This document shows, piece by piece, positions 1-8,092 of a DNA stretch of 64,000 nucleotides. Positions within the stretch are counted from its first letter, which is position 1, and each line of letters begins with the position of its first letter. The stretch comes from Fictibacillus phosphorivorans (lineage in GTDB: Bacteria; Bacillota; Bacilli; Bacillales; Fictibacillaceae), in NCBI RefSeq assembly GCF_023715845.1, contig NZ_JAMBOR010000003.1:124001-188000 (forward strand). Reading direction: 5' to 3'. The position numbers and the translations under genes were made by a program. The notes below the pieces were generated by a model. That model ran no database searches. It saw nothing but the letters and a program-made list of their open reading frames with translations, and was not told the origin of the DNA.

Positions 1-2
1 GT

Positions 3-533
3 TGTATTTTCTTATTTTTCCCGCTTGGATTCATTTCTCTAATTGCGACTTTCTTGGTCGTTCATGGAATGGATTTAAACATGTTGAATGTTTTTGAAAA
101 CAGATTATTCCATACATTCGAAGATTTAGTCATATCGGTTACTCTTCCTCTACCTATTTTCGACTTCGCCTATTATACGGATGTCTCTAATGATCCATCA
201 GGTTTAGGTTATACAAGAGTGCCAAGTTATTTAGTTCTACTTTCTCCCCTTATTTATTTTGCGGTAACTTTTCCGCTTGGAATCTGGTTTTATAGCTGTA
301 CGAAGAATGAAAACAATGGCAGATTGCTTGTTTTTGAAAAAGGAAAGGGTTTCTTCAGCTTTGGTGTCATCCTTTGCTTCGCTCTTACGTTTGGTATGAT
401 CGGCGGAGGGATATTCGATTCTTATGATAACCCGTCTTTAATTACTTATTATCTTTTTGCATTGATCGGCGGGGTTCTAAGTTACTTCGCGTTAAGGCAG
501 ATCATGAATATTCGATTAAGTTTAAGAAAATAA
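3..533 (+). CDS. multi-pass membrane protein, 5' end cut by window edge
   Basis: The reading frame is open from the first base of the window to a TAA stop, so the true start lies outside; about 176 C-terminal residues are visible. A TTG at position 54 could be read as a start but has no ribosome binding site, and hydrophobic coding sequence continues upstream of it. At least four hydrophobic stretches of about 20 residues are visible: one at the window edge, one around LLSPLIYFAVTFPLGIW, one around SFGVILCFALTFGMIGG and one near the C-terminus around YYLFALIGGVLSYFAL. No catalytic or binding motif is recognised and no family can be named. A strong terminator follows directly, so it is the last gene of its transcript. 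Confidence 0.7.
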   Translation, partial: CIFLFFPLGFISLIATFLVVHGMDLNMLNVFENRLFHTFEDLVISVTLPLPIFDFAYYTDVSNDPSGLGYTRVPSYLVLLSPLIYFAVTFPLGIWFYSCTKNENNGRLLVFEKGKGFFSFGVILCFALTFGMIGGGIFDSYDNPSLITYYLFALIGGVLSYFALRQIMNIRLSLRK

Positions 534-537
534 ACAT

Positions 538-566
538 GGAGCGGATCAACTTCCGCTCCTTTTTTG
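538..566 (+). terminator. rho-independent terminator
   Basis: Perfect 8-bp stem GGAGCGGA / TCCGCTCC (538-545 with 552-559) with a 6-nt loop, followed by a run of seven T. It closes the membrane-protein gene that ends at 533. Confidence 0.9.
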
Positions 567-573
567 TTGAAAT

Positions 574-604
574 AAAAAAGCTAGATCGACATGTTCGAAC
601 TAGC
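574..604 (-). terminator. rho-independent terminator of the HAD phosphatase gene
   Basis: On the minus strand, GCTAGTTCGA pairs with TCGATCTAGC (595-604 with 580-589, one mismatch) and is followed by TTTTTT. It lies 15 bases beyond the stop codon of the Cof-type hydrolase. Confidence 0.8.
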
Positions 605-618
605 CTCGTAACTTTACT

Positions 619-1479
619 TTATTTTGTTTCTAAAAATTTTTGAATGGCAAACGCTACTCCGCTTTCGTCATTCTCTTTTGTAACAAATGCAGATATTTGT
701 TTCACTTCATCAACTGCGTTCCCCATCGCAACAGGAAAACCTGCGACCTCAAGCATCGAAACATCGTTGTAATTATCCCCGATTGCCATTGTATGTTCCA
801 ATGGAATTCCTTTTATTTCTGCAAATCTTTTAAGAGCTACCCCTTTTTGTGCTTCACTGTTAGTAATCTCTAAGTTATTCTCCGCTGATGAACTGACTGC
901 TAATTCATCCAGGGCTTGAAGATGCTGGAACGCTCGCTGCAATTTAGCCGTGTCACTTGAAAATGCAAGAAATTTATAGACTTCTATACCCTCTTGATCT
1001 AGTAGTTTTTCAAAGTCTCCTACTACACTTACAAGTCCTAAACGAAAACGGCGCAAAGCTGCCTTTTGTATATCATCATCCGTTGCTTCTGGATTGGAAG
1101 TGATCACAATATCTTTCATAACTTCATAGGCTTTTTCACGATTATCCGTATACGTTCCCTTGCTAGTATAAAGTTCGTAATAGATATCCTCTTGATCTAA
1201 AATACGTTTGATCTCTTCGTATTGCGAGTACGCTAGAGGTGCCGAAGAAAGAATTTCCCATTCAGCAGACCTGATTTCTGCTCCATTTACACAGATAAGA
1301 GGCAGATGCAATTCTGCATCCTCTAATGTATGTCTTGCTTCATCATAGGAACGCCCTGTTGCGATTACTACATGATGTCCATCTTTCACCGCTTGGGAAA
1401 TGACCTGACTGTTTTCTTTTGTTACTTTTAACTGTCTGTTAACCAGTGTTCCATCCATATCTATTGCGATTAATTTCAT
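619..1479 (-). CDS. Cof-type HAD family hydrolase (sugar-phosphate / FMN phosphatase type)
   Basis: A 286-residue HAD-superfamily phosphatase of the Cof/IIB class, which in this family removes phosphate from small phosphorylated metabolites in the cytoplasm. Motif I, DMDGTLV, lies at residues 6-12 with the two catalytic aspartates. Motif II is the Thr of ATGRS near residue 40, a conserved Lys sits in QKGVALKRF, and motif IV is GDNYNDVSML with the metal-binding Asp near residue 233. The region between motifs II and III is the cap domain that sets the substrate, which cannot be predicted. I chose the ATG at 1479 because AAAGGATG lies seven bases upstream; an in-frame ATG nine bases earlier has no spaced ribosome binding site. 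Confidence 0.9.
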   Translation of the reverse strand: MKLIAIDMDGTLVNRQLKVTKENSQVISQAVKDGHHVVIATGRSYDEARHTLEDAELHLPLICVNGAEIRSAEWEILSSAPLAYSQYEEIKRILDQEDIYYELYTSKGTYTDNREKAYEVMKDIVITSNPEATDDDIQKAALRRFRLGLVSVVGDFEKLLDQEGIEVYKFLAFSSDTAKLQRAFQHLQALDELAVSSSAENNLEITNSEAQKGVALKRFAEIKGIPLEHTMAIGDNYNDVSMLEVAGFPVAMGNAVDEVKQISAFVTKENDESGVAFAIQKFLETK

Positions 1480-1560
1480 TAAACCCATCCTTTATGCTTA
1501 ATCCATTAGTAAGTTTACCCATAAGTAAAATGTTTCAAATCACGTTATGTTTTATAAATA

Positions 1561-1582
1561 AAAAAAAGAGCTCTGGAAGCTC
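1561..1582 (-). terminator. rho-independent terminator of the 44-residue gene
   Basis: Minus strand GAGCT-TCCAG-AGCTC hairpin (1568-1582) followed by eight T (1567 downward). Short but well placed, 20 bases after the small gene that ends at 1602. Confidence 0.65.
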
Positions 1583-1601
1583 CCCTTAAAAACTTTTCCT
1601 A

Positions 1602-1736
1602 TTAATCTTTGTAGATAAATGATTGTACCATATCCGTTAAAGCGTGAAAAATTTCAACGGCTTGGAATGATAATACTGAAAGGGCTGAGATCGAGAATAG
1701 ACCTATAAGTATAAATCGAAATAAATGAGGCAACAT
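1602..1736 (-). CDS. small hydrophobic peptide, 44 residues, hypothetical
   Basis: An ATG-started frame of 44 codons with a textbook ribosome binding site (AAAGGAGGAG, five bases before the ATG) and its own terminator directly downstream. The peptide begins MLPHLFRFILIGLFSISALS and holds one probable membrane helix (residues about 5-26), then a soluble tail ending FIYKD. I do not recognise a family. The strong translation signal and the terminator argue that it is real. It stands alone between the HAD phosphatase and azlD. Confidence 0.6.
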   Translation of the reverse strand: MLPHLFRFILIGLFSISALSVLSFQAVEIFHALTDMVQSFIYKD

Positions 1737-1828
1737 TAATCTCCTCCTTTACTTGTGATTATACGCCCATCTCTTTCAAAAAACAATTCATAAGGTTAAT
1801 TATTAAAAAAGTAAATTATGACATTTCT

Positions 1829-2143
1829 CTACAAAAATGTATAACCGTACAGAACTAAGATGGAAGCCAATACAACGATAATCACGTTGAGATTTAGCCA
1901 TGCAGCAATAAAGGCTGCTGCTGCTCCTATGACCCCATACAAGATTGAATCAGGATGAATTGTCAGTACACCTGGAAAAATGAGCGCTCCTAAGATAGCA
2001 AACGGTACATTTTTTAAGATGCCTTGCACTCTTGGATGCAAGTTATTTGTGTGCAACATAACAAGCGGGAGCATTCGCGGAACATATGTAACAAGACCCA
2101 TCCCGATAATCACCCATATGAATGAATCATTCATTTCGCTCAT
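1829..2143 (-). CDS. azlD: AzlD family branched-chain amino acid export subunit
   Basis: A 104-residue integral membrane protein with four hydrophobic segments and the AzlD-typical N-terminal part (GLVTYVPRMLPL, then NVPFAILGALIFPGVL). In B. subtilis AzlC and AzlD together export branched-chain amino acids and give 4-azaleucine resistance; AzlD is the small partner. Its start overlaps the end of azlC by 17 bases, the usual arrangement for translational coupling. Its partner is frameshifted here, so AzlD may have no functional mate in this strain. Confidence 0.9.
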   Translation of the reverse strand: MSEMNDSFIWVIIGMGLVTYVPRMLPLVMLHTNNLHPRVQGILKNVPFAILGALIFPGVLTIHPDSILYGVIGAAAAFIAAWLNLNVIIVVLASILVLYGYTFL

Positions 2144-2874
2144 CCCCCTTCACGAGAAATTCAATGGAAACAGCAGCGATCAATGTTGATAGAATAATTC
2201 CCCAGCCTCCGCTTAGAAAAGAAATCAATGAAAATAAAGAGTTTAAAACGGCAGCCGTACCTGCAAGGGCAACGACTTTACGGCTTTTCTTAGCTGCGGG
2301 TACAAGCAATGCAATAAACATGGCATATAGAGCAATCCCCATGCTTGCTTGAAGGGATTTTGGAAGTCCTGAGCCCATTAAATACCCCGCACCTGAAAAA
2401 ACGACCCAAGCGCTGTAAGCGGTTAGACCAAGACCTAGCAAATAACTTCCTGTTATCTTTTTTTCTTGCGATGTAGCCGCTACTGAAAAGGTTTCCATCC
2501 GTAATAAAAAAAGCATATATGGCTTTTATCCACTTCGGATCTTCAGTTGCGCGCTCCTTTAATGATGCACTCATCAGCAAGTGACGGATGTTCATGATAA
2601 ACGTAGTTAAAATAAGTTCAGCTGCTCCTGTCGCGGCAGCGACCATGGATAAAGCAATATATTGGGAGGCACCCGCAAATACAATGATACTCATGCCAAC
2701 CGTTTCAAAAAGGCTGAGACCAGCAGTTTTGGCAAGTAAGCCGAAGGTAAAGGCAATCGGCATATAGCCGATTGCAATTGGGAGCCCTGCTTGAATCCCT
2801 TTCTTCCAAAGTCCATCCGTTTGCTCGCTAGAAATTGCAGGACTAGGCATCATTCTCTTCATCTCCATCTTCAA
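2127..2874 (-). pseudogene. azlC: azlC, branched-chain amino acid exporter, broken by one frameshift
   Basis: Two overlapping frames together give a full-length AzlC. Residues 1 to about 125 are read from 2874 (GLPIAIGYMPIAFTFGLLA, then FAGASQYIALSMV and NIRHLLMSASL), ending in frame at YAFFITD. The family sequence continues in the next frame as ETFSVAATSQEKK and runs to the stop at 2127. The junction is at the minus-strand sequence GATGGAAACC (about 2493-2500), where one G too many breaks ITDETFS. Without it the product would be about 248 residues, the usual AzlC length. The first frame goes on for about 70 unrelated residues. It could be a true disruption or a sequencing error; I see no slippery sequence plus pseudoknot for programmed frameshifting. 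Confidence 0.85.
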
Positions 2875-2888
2875 TATGTAAATTGTAT

Positions 2889-2912
2889 GGGGTCTGTCCC
2901 GGGACAGACCCC
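2889..2912. repeat. 24-bp perfect palindrome between azlC and murG
   Basis: The arms are GGGGTCTGTCCC and its exact reverse complement, with no spacer. The palindrome sits 14 bases upstream of the azlC start and 18 bases after the murG stop. On the minus strand no T-run follows it, so it is not a standard terminator for murG, although the hairpin could still protect or end the murG transcript. On the plus strand TTCTTTATTT follows. I see no second copy in the window. Confidence 0.8.
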
Positions 2913-2930
2913 TTCTTTATTTAGAACAAT

Positions 2931-3995
2931 TTATTTACCGCCAGTGATGGTTCGTAAAATAAGATCCACGCTATCAGAAGCTTTAAAGCTTTCCATGTTC
3001 CGCTGCATGTTGTCTTTATCCGTTTTAAGCTGCTTTAGAGAATTCAGCAGCGTTTCTTTTGTTAAATCTTCTTCGTAAAGCACGTGGCAAAATCCTTGTT
3101 TTTCGAAGGATTGTGCATTCAGAATCTGATCTCCTCGGCTTGCAGCCCTTGTTAGTGGAATTAACAGCATCGGGATCTTAAGAGTCAGCCATTCAAAGAT
3201 ACTGTTAGATCCAGCACGTGAGATCACGAAATCTGTTGCTGCCACTACATCGGGCAATTCTTTTTGAATGTACTCAAACTGGCGGTATCCCTCTGTATGT
3301 TCGAGGTTCTCATCTAGATTTCCTTTTCCGCAAATATGAACAATCTGATAAGAACGAACCAGTTCAGGTAGAGACTCTCTTACCGCTTCATTAATCTTGC
3401 GTGCCCCTAAGCTGCCTCCCATGATCGTTAACACGGGTAAGTGGCTTCTGAACCCTAGGAAAGAGAGCCCCTTCTCTCTTGACCCTTGTAGAAGCTCGTC
3501 ACGGATTGGTGAACCAGTGACGATGGCTTGCCCTGCAGCAAAATGCTTTTTCGCTTCATCAAACGTCACAAAAATTTTGGATGCAAATTTGGACGAGATC
3601 TTGTTCGCAAGCCCTGGCGTAATATCAGATTCATGAATATAGACAGGAATCTTTCGCAGCCATGCCGCAATAACAACAGGGACTGCCACAAATCCACCCT
3701 TTGAAAAAACAGCATCTGGCTTGATTTTTCCGAGTTTCAAATAAGCCTGTGCAACACCAGCCGCTACCTTGAAGGGATCTTTGATATTTTTCAAATCAAA
3801 ATAGCGTCTTAATTTACCGCTTGAAATCCCGTAATACGGTACATTCGTTCCTTCTTCTATTAAGCTTTTCTCTATTCCATCAACAGAACCAATGTAATGA
3901 AGGTCCCATCCCATCTTTTCTAATTTAGGTATCAATGCTAAATGCGGGGTCACATGACCTGCCGAACCACCGCCAGTTAAAACTAGTTTCTTCAA
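2931..3995 (-). CDS. murG: MurG-type UDP-GlcNAc:lipid I GlcNAc transferase (orphan copy)
   Basis: A 354-residue GT28/GT1-fold glycosyltransferase. MurG adds GlcNAc from UDP-GlcNAc to undecaprenyl-PP-MurNAc-pentapeptide (lipid I) on the inner face of the membrane to make lipid II. The N-terminal glycine-rich loop [15 protein letters not shown] is at residues 5-19. A second loop, [11 protein letters not shown], is mid-protein, and the UDP-sugar binding stretch [11 protein letters not shown] lies in the C-terminal domain. I chose a TTG start at 3995 because GAGGA sits seven bases before it; an ATG at 4031 would add a charged extension. It is outside the usual division/wall cluster, so it may be a second copy like the extra MurG proteins of the B. 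cereus group. Confidence 0.88.
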   Translation of the reverse strand: MKKLVLTGGGSAGHVTPHLALIPKLEKMGWDLHYIGSVDGIEKSLIEEGTNVPYYGISSGKLRRYFDLKNIKDPFKVAAGVAQAYLKLGKIKPDAVFSKGGFVAVPVVIAAWLRKIPVYIHESDITPGLANKISSKFASKIFVTFDEAKKHFAAGQAIVTGSPIRDELLQGSREKGLSFLGFRSHLPVLTIMGGSLGARKINEAVRESLPELVRSYQIVHICGKGNLDENLEHTEGYRQFEYIQKELPDVVAATDFVISRAGSNSIFEWLTLKIPMLLIPLTRAASRGDQILNAQSFEKQGFCHVLYEEDLTKETLLNSLKQLKTDKDNMQRNMESFKASDSVDLILRTITGGK

Positions 3996-4139
3996 ACTAC
4001 ATTCCTCACTTCTTTGTTTATCCGTTCTCATTTCTTATACGGATTTAATCTTATCGCCATTTTAATATATGTTTCGAAAAAAGGAAAATGGCAATGACCT
4101 GATACATATCTGTTAATTCACAAGCAATTTTCGCAGAAG

Positions 4140-4310
4140 GCGCAGCCACAAATGTATTCGGTCGCTTTCACTTTTTGTACGGGTACTTGCTTTTTTAAAA
4201 CGTCACTCGCCCTTTTTGTACAGTTAGCACATCATTTTTTGTTAGTCTGCGACTTTTTTTGTACGGTTAGCAGTTCATTTTGCACGGTCACTCGCATTCT
4301 CATTCACGCT
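4140..4310 (-). repeat. array A: eight CGTACAAAAA-type units with a ~21-bp period
   Basis: This fills most of the 338-base gap between the E3 terminator and murG. Read on the minus strand, units start at 4308, 4286, 4265, 4245, 4222, 4202, 4181 and 4160, spaced 22, 21, 20, 23, 20, 21 and 21. The best units begin CGTACAAAAA or CGTGCAAAA. Others are degenerate (CTAACAAAAA, TGTACAAAAA, CGTTTTAAAA, CGAATACA, CGTGAA). The other ~11 bases of each unit are not conserved, apart from a frequent GCTAAC or AGTGAC at the end. No open frame or promoter is seen. It belongs with the arrays at 37918 and 63189. Confidence 0.75.
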
Positions 4311-4333
4311 TAACTCAAATGACCCCTTAACAA

Positions 4334-4362
4334 GAAAAAAAGCGGTCCTTTACGGCCGCTTT
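4334..4362 (-). terminator. terminator of the phenylalanine/2-oxoacid dehydrogenase operon
   Basis: Minus strand AAAGCGG ... CCGCTTT stem (4356-4362 with 4339-4345) followed by TTTT, just after the E3 stop codon. Confidence 0.85.
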
Positions 4363-4369
4363 TCTCCTA

Positions 4370-5803
4370 TTATACTGTACTTTTCTCTTTTTTCTTTGCG
4401 GGAGGCACGTGAATCGCTTTTCCGCTTACACTTTCAACCGCCTCAAGCCATGCTTCATTTAAGGCAGGATGAGCATAGACCGGATAAGCAAGATCTTCCT
4501 CACGGGCGACCATCTCTAATGCGTAAGTGCCTGCTTGAATCATTTCAACAGCTCCTGCACCCATCATATGAATGCCGAGGATCACGTCTGTCTTACTATC
4601 GATGACCAGCTTCGCGAGACCTTCTTTTTGACCTAGAATCGAAGCGAATCCGTTCCCATTCATGGAGAACTGCCCGGATTTCACTTCATATCCTTCCCTT
4701 TTAGCCTGTTCTTCTGTTAAACCAACTGTGGCGATCGGCGGATTGGTATGGACGACGTACGGAACTAAGCTCAGGTTAAAAGCTGAAGGTAAGCCTGCCA
4801 TATGTTCAGCAGCTGTTTTCCCTTGTTTGATCGCTTTTGAAGCGAGCTTCATGCCGATCGTGCAATCACCTGCTGCATAAATGTTAGATACACTCGTCTG
4901 GCTATGCTCATTTACATCGATAAATCCGTTCTCATCACGTTCCACATTGATCGCTTCGAGTCCCATTCCATCAAGATTCGGCGAATAACCAGCTGCATAA
5001 AGCACGTGAGAAGCATCTATAGCAACTTTTTCTTCAGCATCTTTCATAAATGTTACAGAAACTGTCGCATCTGATTCCTCTGCACTTTCCCACTGATGGT
5101 TTCTGAACACTTTTATCTTATTTTTCTTTAAAACTCGCAGCAGTTCTTTTTCGATTCCCCTGTCTAAGTTGAGTCCAGCTCCAGGAGTAATTAGTGTTAC
5201 TTCACTACCTAGCTGTCTATAAGACATCGCGGCCTCCAAGGCAAAATAGTCTTCACCGTAAACGAGCAGACTCTGAGGCAGTTCATTTAGCTCCCATAAA
5301 GTATGAGGGGTCATGATACGCTTTGTGAGTTTGGCTTTTCCTGGCATTAAAGGACTGCTCCCAGTCGCGATCAAGGCATGTTCAAATTCATACATCTCAA
5401 AATGGTGGCCGGAATCTATACCGATTCTCTCACTTGACATGAAAGAAGCAGAACCTGTTAAGTATTCGATCTTATTCGCTTTAATAAGTGCTTCAACACC
5501 CTTTTGCAGACCATTTACAACAGAAGAATAGTAGCTTTTAAAAGTTTCGCATTCAAATGCTGCCTCAGGGATTGAGATGCCCATTTGTCTATAATGAGAC
5601 AGCCCGGAAAAATTAGCTGCCGTTTGCGTTAAGCTCTTTGAAGGGATGCAACCTTTATGGAGACAAACTCCGCCAAGCTTTTCCTTTTCGATCAGTGTTA
5701 CTTCGAGTCCAAGCTGAGCTGCACGAATTGCAGCATGATAACCGCCAGGTCCTCCTCCGATAATAACCAGTTGCCGTTTTGTTGCAAAATCACCTACGAC
5801 CAT
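4370..5803 (-). CDS. dihydrolipoyl dehydrogenase (E3) with a degenerate NAD motif
   Basis: A 477-residue flavoprotein disulfide reductase, last gene of the operon. E3 reoxidises the dihydrolipoyl arm of E2 using FAD, a redox disulfide and NAD+. The FAD motif GGGPGGYHAA lies near residue 16, the redox-active pair is GGVCLHKGC with CIPSK following, the second FAD contact is YAAGDCTIG, and the C-terminal HPALNEA carries the His-Glu dyad. The second nucleotide site is odd. Where E3 proteins have GGGxIG, this one reads YGEDYFALEAA, so two of the three glycines of the NAD GxGxxG motif are replaced (Asp and Ala). The fold is intact, so this is not decay, but NAD binding may be altered. The ATG abuts the E2 stop and GGAGCTG serves as its ribosome binding site. 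Confidence 0.88.
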   Translation of the reverse strand: MVVGDFATKRQLVIIGGGPGGYHAAIRAAQLGLEVTLIEKEKLGGVCLHKGCIPSKSLTQTAANFSGLSHYRQMGISIPEAAFECETFKSYYSSVVNGLQKGVEALIKANKIEYLTGSASFMSSERIGIDSGHHFEMYEFEHALIATGSSPLMPGKAKLTKRIMTPHTLWELNELPQSLLVYGEDYFALEAAMSYRQLGSEVTLITPGAGLNLDRGIEKELLRVLKKNKIKVFRNHQWESAEESDATVSVTFMKDAEEKVAIDASHVLYAAGYSPNLDGMGLEAINVERDENGFIDVNEHSQTSVSNIYAAGDCTIGMKLASKAIKQGKTAAEHMAGLPSAFNLSLVPYVVHTNPPIATVGLTEEQAKREGYEVKSGQFSMNGNGFASILGQKEGLAKLVIDSKTDVILGIHMMGAGAVEMIQAGTYALEMVAREEDLAYPVYAHPALNEAWLEAVESVSGKAIHVPPAKKKEKSTV

Positions 5804-7081
5804 CTATATCAGCTCCAGTGTCATGAAGTAAGGGTTCTCGATGAGTTCTTTCACACGGTTCGTGAACATGACCGCTGTCGCACCATCCGCTACACGGTGG
5901 TCGAACGACATTGATACGTTCATCATCGAACGAATCACGATATCATCCCCAACGACAACAGGTGTTTTCTTCGTTTTATGAAAAGCCATAAGAGCGACTT
6001 CCGGATGGTTGATAATCGGTGTTGCAGCGATCGATCCAAGTGGTCCCACGTTAGAAATCGTAAAGGTTCCGCCCGTCATGTCAGATCCCTTTAACTTGTT
6101 TGTTTTCGCTCTAGTGATCTTGTCCTTCATATCTCTTGCGATGTCCCTTACGTTACGCTGTTCGACATGTGAGATAACCGGCACGATCAATCCTTCATCA
6201 GAATCTGTTGCAATTCCGATATTCACATTCTTCTCAAGACGGATCACTTCTTTTTCTTCATCAAGCTTTGCATTGAAAATTGGGAAATCCTTCAGAGCAA
6301 TTTGGATCGCTTTTACGAAAAAGGCAGCGACAGAAACGTTCATGCCACGCTTATTCTCTGGGTCCATCGCCTTCAGCTGCTTCTTTAGATCCATTACAGC
6401 CGTAACATCAATTTCTTCAAAGTGCGTCACATGTGGAATGGTTGCAAGAGATTGAACCATCTTTTTTGCAATCTGTTTTCTGCGTCCTTTAAACGGTATT
6501 TCCTCAGCTTCATTTGAATGGAATGAAGGAACTTTCGAATGTCTTACATCAACCGTTTTACTCGTGTTATCCTCTTTAGCTGAAAGGGCAGAACCATTCT
6601 CGATAAAGTTATATACATCCTGATCTGTCACGCGGCCGCCAGGTCCGGTGCCTACAATCTGTTCAATATCAACTCCGTTTTCACGGGCGATTTTTCTAGT
6701 AAAAGGTGCAGCGAGAACACGCTTGTTAAGCGTAGAGATGCCCCCTGCAAAAACGGTATTTTTAGAAGGGATAATTTTATCGACTACAGGCTGGGTTGTA
6801 ACATTTGTCTGTTCCTCTGTTTTTTGATTAGAAGGTGCCGCTGATGATGACGCCTCAATCGTCAAAATAACTGAGCCGACAGTCACTACATCGCCTTCTT
6901 TTACTTTTATATCTTTAATTGTACCGGCTGCAGGTGAAGGAAGTTCAGCGGTCACTTTGTCTGTTTGCACTTCAACAAGAGGCTGGTCGACTTTAACCTT
7001 ATCCCCAGTCTTTACAAAAAAGTGGATCACTTCTCCTTCATGCATGCCTTCTCCGATATCATGCAGTTTCACTTCTACCAT
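5804..7081 (-). CDS. 2-oxoacid dehydrogenase complex E2, dihydrolipoyl acyltransferase
   Basis: A 425-residue E2 with the standard order. A single lipoyl domain has the lipoyl lysine in TDKVTAE (Lys42). An Ala/Pro/Thr/Gln-rich linker runs from about 80 to 125. The E1/E3-binding domain is at about 120-155 (APFTRKIARENG, GTGPGGRVTDQDV). A C-terminal catalytic acyltransferase domain ends with SFDHRVADGA, carrying the catalytic His and Asp. It transfers the acyl group formed by E1 to CoA and forms the core of the complex. Family members act on branched-chain, pyruvate or other oxoacids; the neighbouring phenylalanine dehydrogenase suggests phenylpyruvate. The ATG at 7081 was chosen because AGGAGG lies seven bases upstream; a GTG nine bases earlier overlaps that site. 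The lipoate ligase at 27-28 kb could modify Lys42. Confidence 0.92.
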   Translation of the reverse strand: MVEVKLHDIGEGMHEGEVIHFFVKTGDKVKVDQPLVEVQTDKVTAELPSPAAGTIKDIKVKEGDVVTVGSVILTIEASSSAAPSNQKTEEQTNVTTQPVVDKIIPSKNTVFAGGISTLNKRVLAAPFTRKIARENGVDIEQIVGTGPGGRVTDQDVYNFIENGSALSAKEDNTSKTVDVRHSKVPSFHSNEAEEIPFKGRRKQIAKKMVQSLATIPHVTHFEEIDVTAVMDLKKQLKAMDPENKRGMNVSVAAFFVKAIQIALKDFPIFNAKLDEEKEVIRLEKNVNIGIATDSDEGLIVPVISHVEQRNVRDIARDMKDKITRAKTNKLKGSDMTGGTFTISNVGPLGSIAATPIINHPEVALMAFHKTKKTPVVVGDDIVIRSMMNVSMSFDHRVADGATAVMFTNRVKELIENPYFMTLELI

Positions 7082-7093
7082 CTGTTCCACCTC

Positions 7094-8092
7094 CTAAAAT
7101 TGAGCGACTTTCTCGATTGCCTGAACTACACGATCTGCACTCGGCAGGTAGTGGTCTTCAAGAGCGAACATCGGAACAGGTGTATCAAAACCAGTCACTC
7201 GCTCAATTGGTGCTTTCATGTATAAGAATGAAGTATCATTGATCAGTGACATGATCGTCTCACCAAGCCCGCCAGTTCCAGGTGCTTCGTGTACGATCAC
7301 TGCACGGCCAGTCTTCTGAACGCTCTCTGCAATCATGTCTTTATCGAGCGGATAAAGCGTACGAAGATCGATTACGTCACACTTGATCCCTTTTTCTTCT
7401 GCCGCATTAGCTGCTTTTGTCACCACATCGATCATCGCACCATATGCAAAGATCGAAACATCGCTTCCCTCTTGCAGACGAGCTGCTTTTCCTAGAGGAA
7501 CATTATACTTTCCTTCAGGCACATTCATCTTCGTGCTTCTGTAGCAGCGCATCGGCTCAAGGAACAGTACAGGATCCGGGTCTTCGATCGCCGAAATTAG
7601 CATGCCCTTAGCATCATACGGGTTTGAGGGAACAACTACCTTCATTCCAGGCATTCCAGTAAAAAGTGCTTCAACCGAATCAGAATGAATTTCAGGTGCA
7701 CGCACACCTGCTCCAAACGGGGCACGAATCACCATCGGTACTGTAAAATGACCTAAGGTTCTTGCCCGGATCCTAGAAGCGTGTGTCATAATCTGGTTGA
7801 AGGCAGGATAGATAAAACCTAGGAACTGCATCTCAGCGATCGGTTTAAAGCCGTTCATCGCAAGACCAATCGACGTACCGATGATTCCTGACTCTGCAAG
7901 CGGTGTGTCGATTACTCTTTTCTCGCCAAACTCTGCAACCAATCCGTCAGTGGCCCGGAATACACCGCCGTTCTGTCCAACGTCTTCTCCAAGCACGATT
8001 ACATTTTCATGCTCTGCCATCATGACACGCATGCCATCTGTCACGGCTTGAACCATTGTTAACTTTTTCGTATCAACTGCCGTTGTCATCAT
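7094..8092 (-). CDS. 2-oxoacid dehydrogenase complex E1 beta subunit
   Basis: A 332-residue transketolase-like beta subunit. Characteristic stretches are VLGEDVGQNGGVFRAT near residue 34, FGEKRVIDTPLAESGIIG, the HASRIRARTLG segment, and the C-terminal transketolase domain (VIDLRTLYPLDKDMIAESV, then VIVHEAPGTGGLGE). With E1 alpha it forms the thiamine-diphosphate enzyme that decarboxylates the 2-oxoacid and acylates the lipoyl arm of E2. It resembles the BkdAB/BfmBAB group more than pyruvate dehydrogenase beta. The ATG overlaps the stop of the alpha gene (CGATGATG), implying coupled translation at 1:1. Substrate preference cannot be read from the sequence; context suggests phenylpyruvate with possible branched-chain activity. 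Confidence 0.92.
   Translation of the reverse strand: MMTTAVDTKKLTMVQAVTDGMRVMMAEHENVIVLGEDVGQNGGVFRATDGLVAEFGEKRVIDTPLAESGIIGTSIGLAMNGFKPIAEMQFLGFIYPAFNQIMTHASRIRARTLGHFTVPMVIRAPFGAGVRAPEIHSDSVEALFTGMPGMKVVVPSNPYDAKGMLISAIEDPDPVLFLEPMRCYRSTKMNVPEGKYNVPLGKAARLQEGSDVSIFAYGAMIDVVTKAANAAEEKGIKCDVIDLRTLYPLDKDMIAESVQKTGRAVIVHEAPGTGGLGETIMSLINDTSFLYMKAPIERVTGFDTPVPMFALEDHYLPSADRVVQAIEKVAQF

Noticed and set aside
2293-2520. Programmed frameshift in azlC
   Set aside because: No slippery heptamer with a downstream structure or stop-context is seen; one extra base in GATGGAAACC is the simpler explanation.
6009-6455. Plus-strand frame of 148 residues inside the E2 gene
   Set aside because: Shadow of the E2 frame; no translation signal and no domain.
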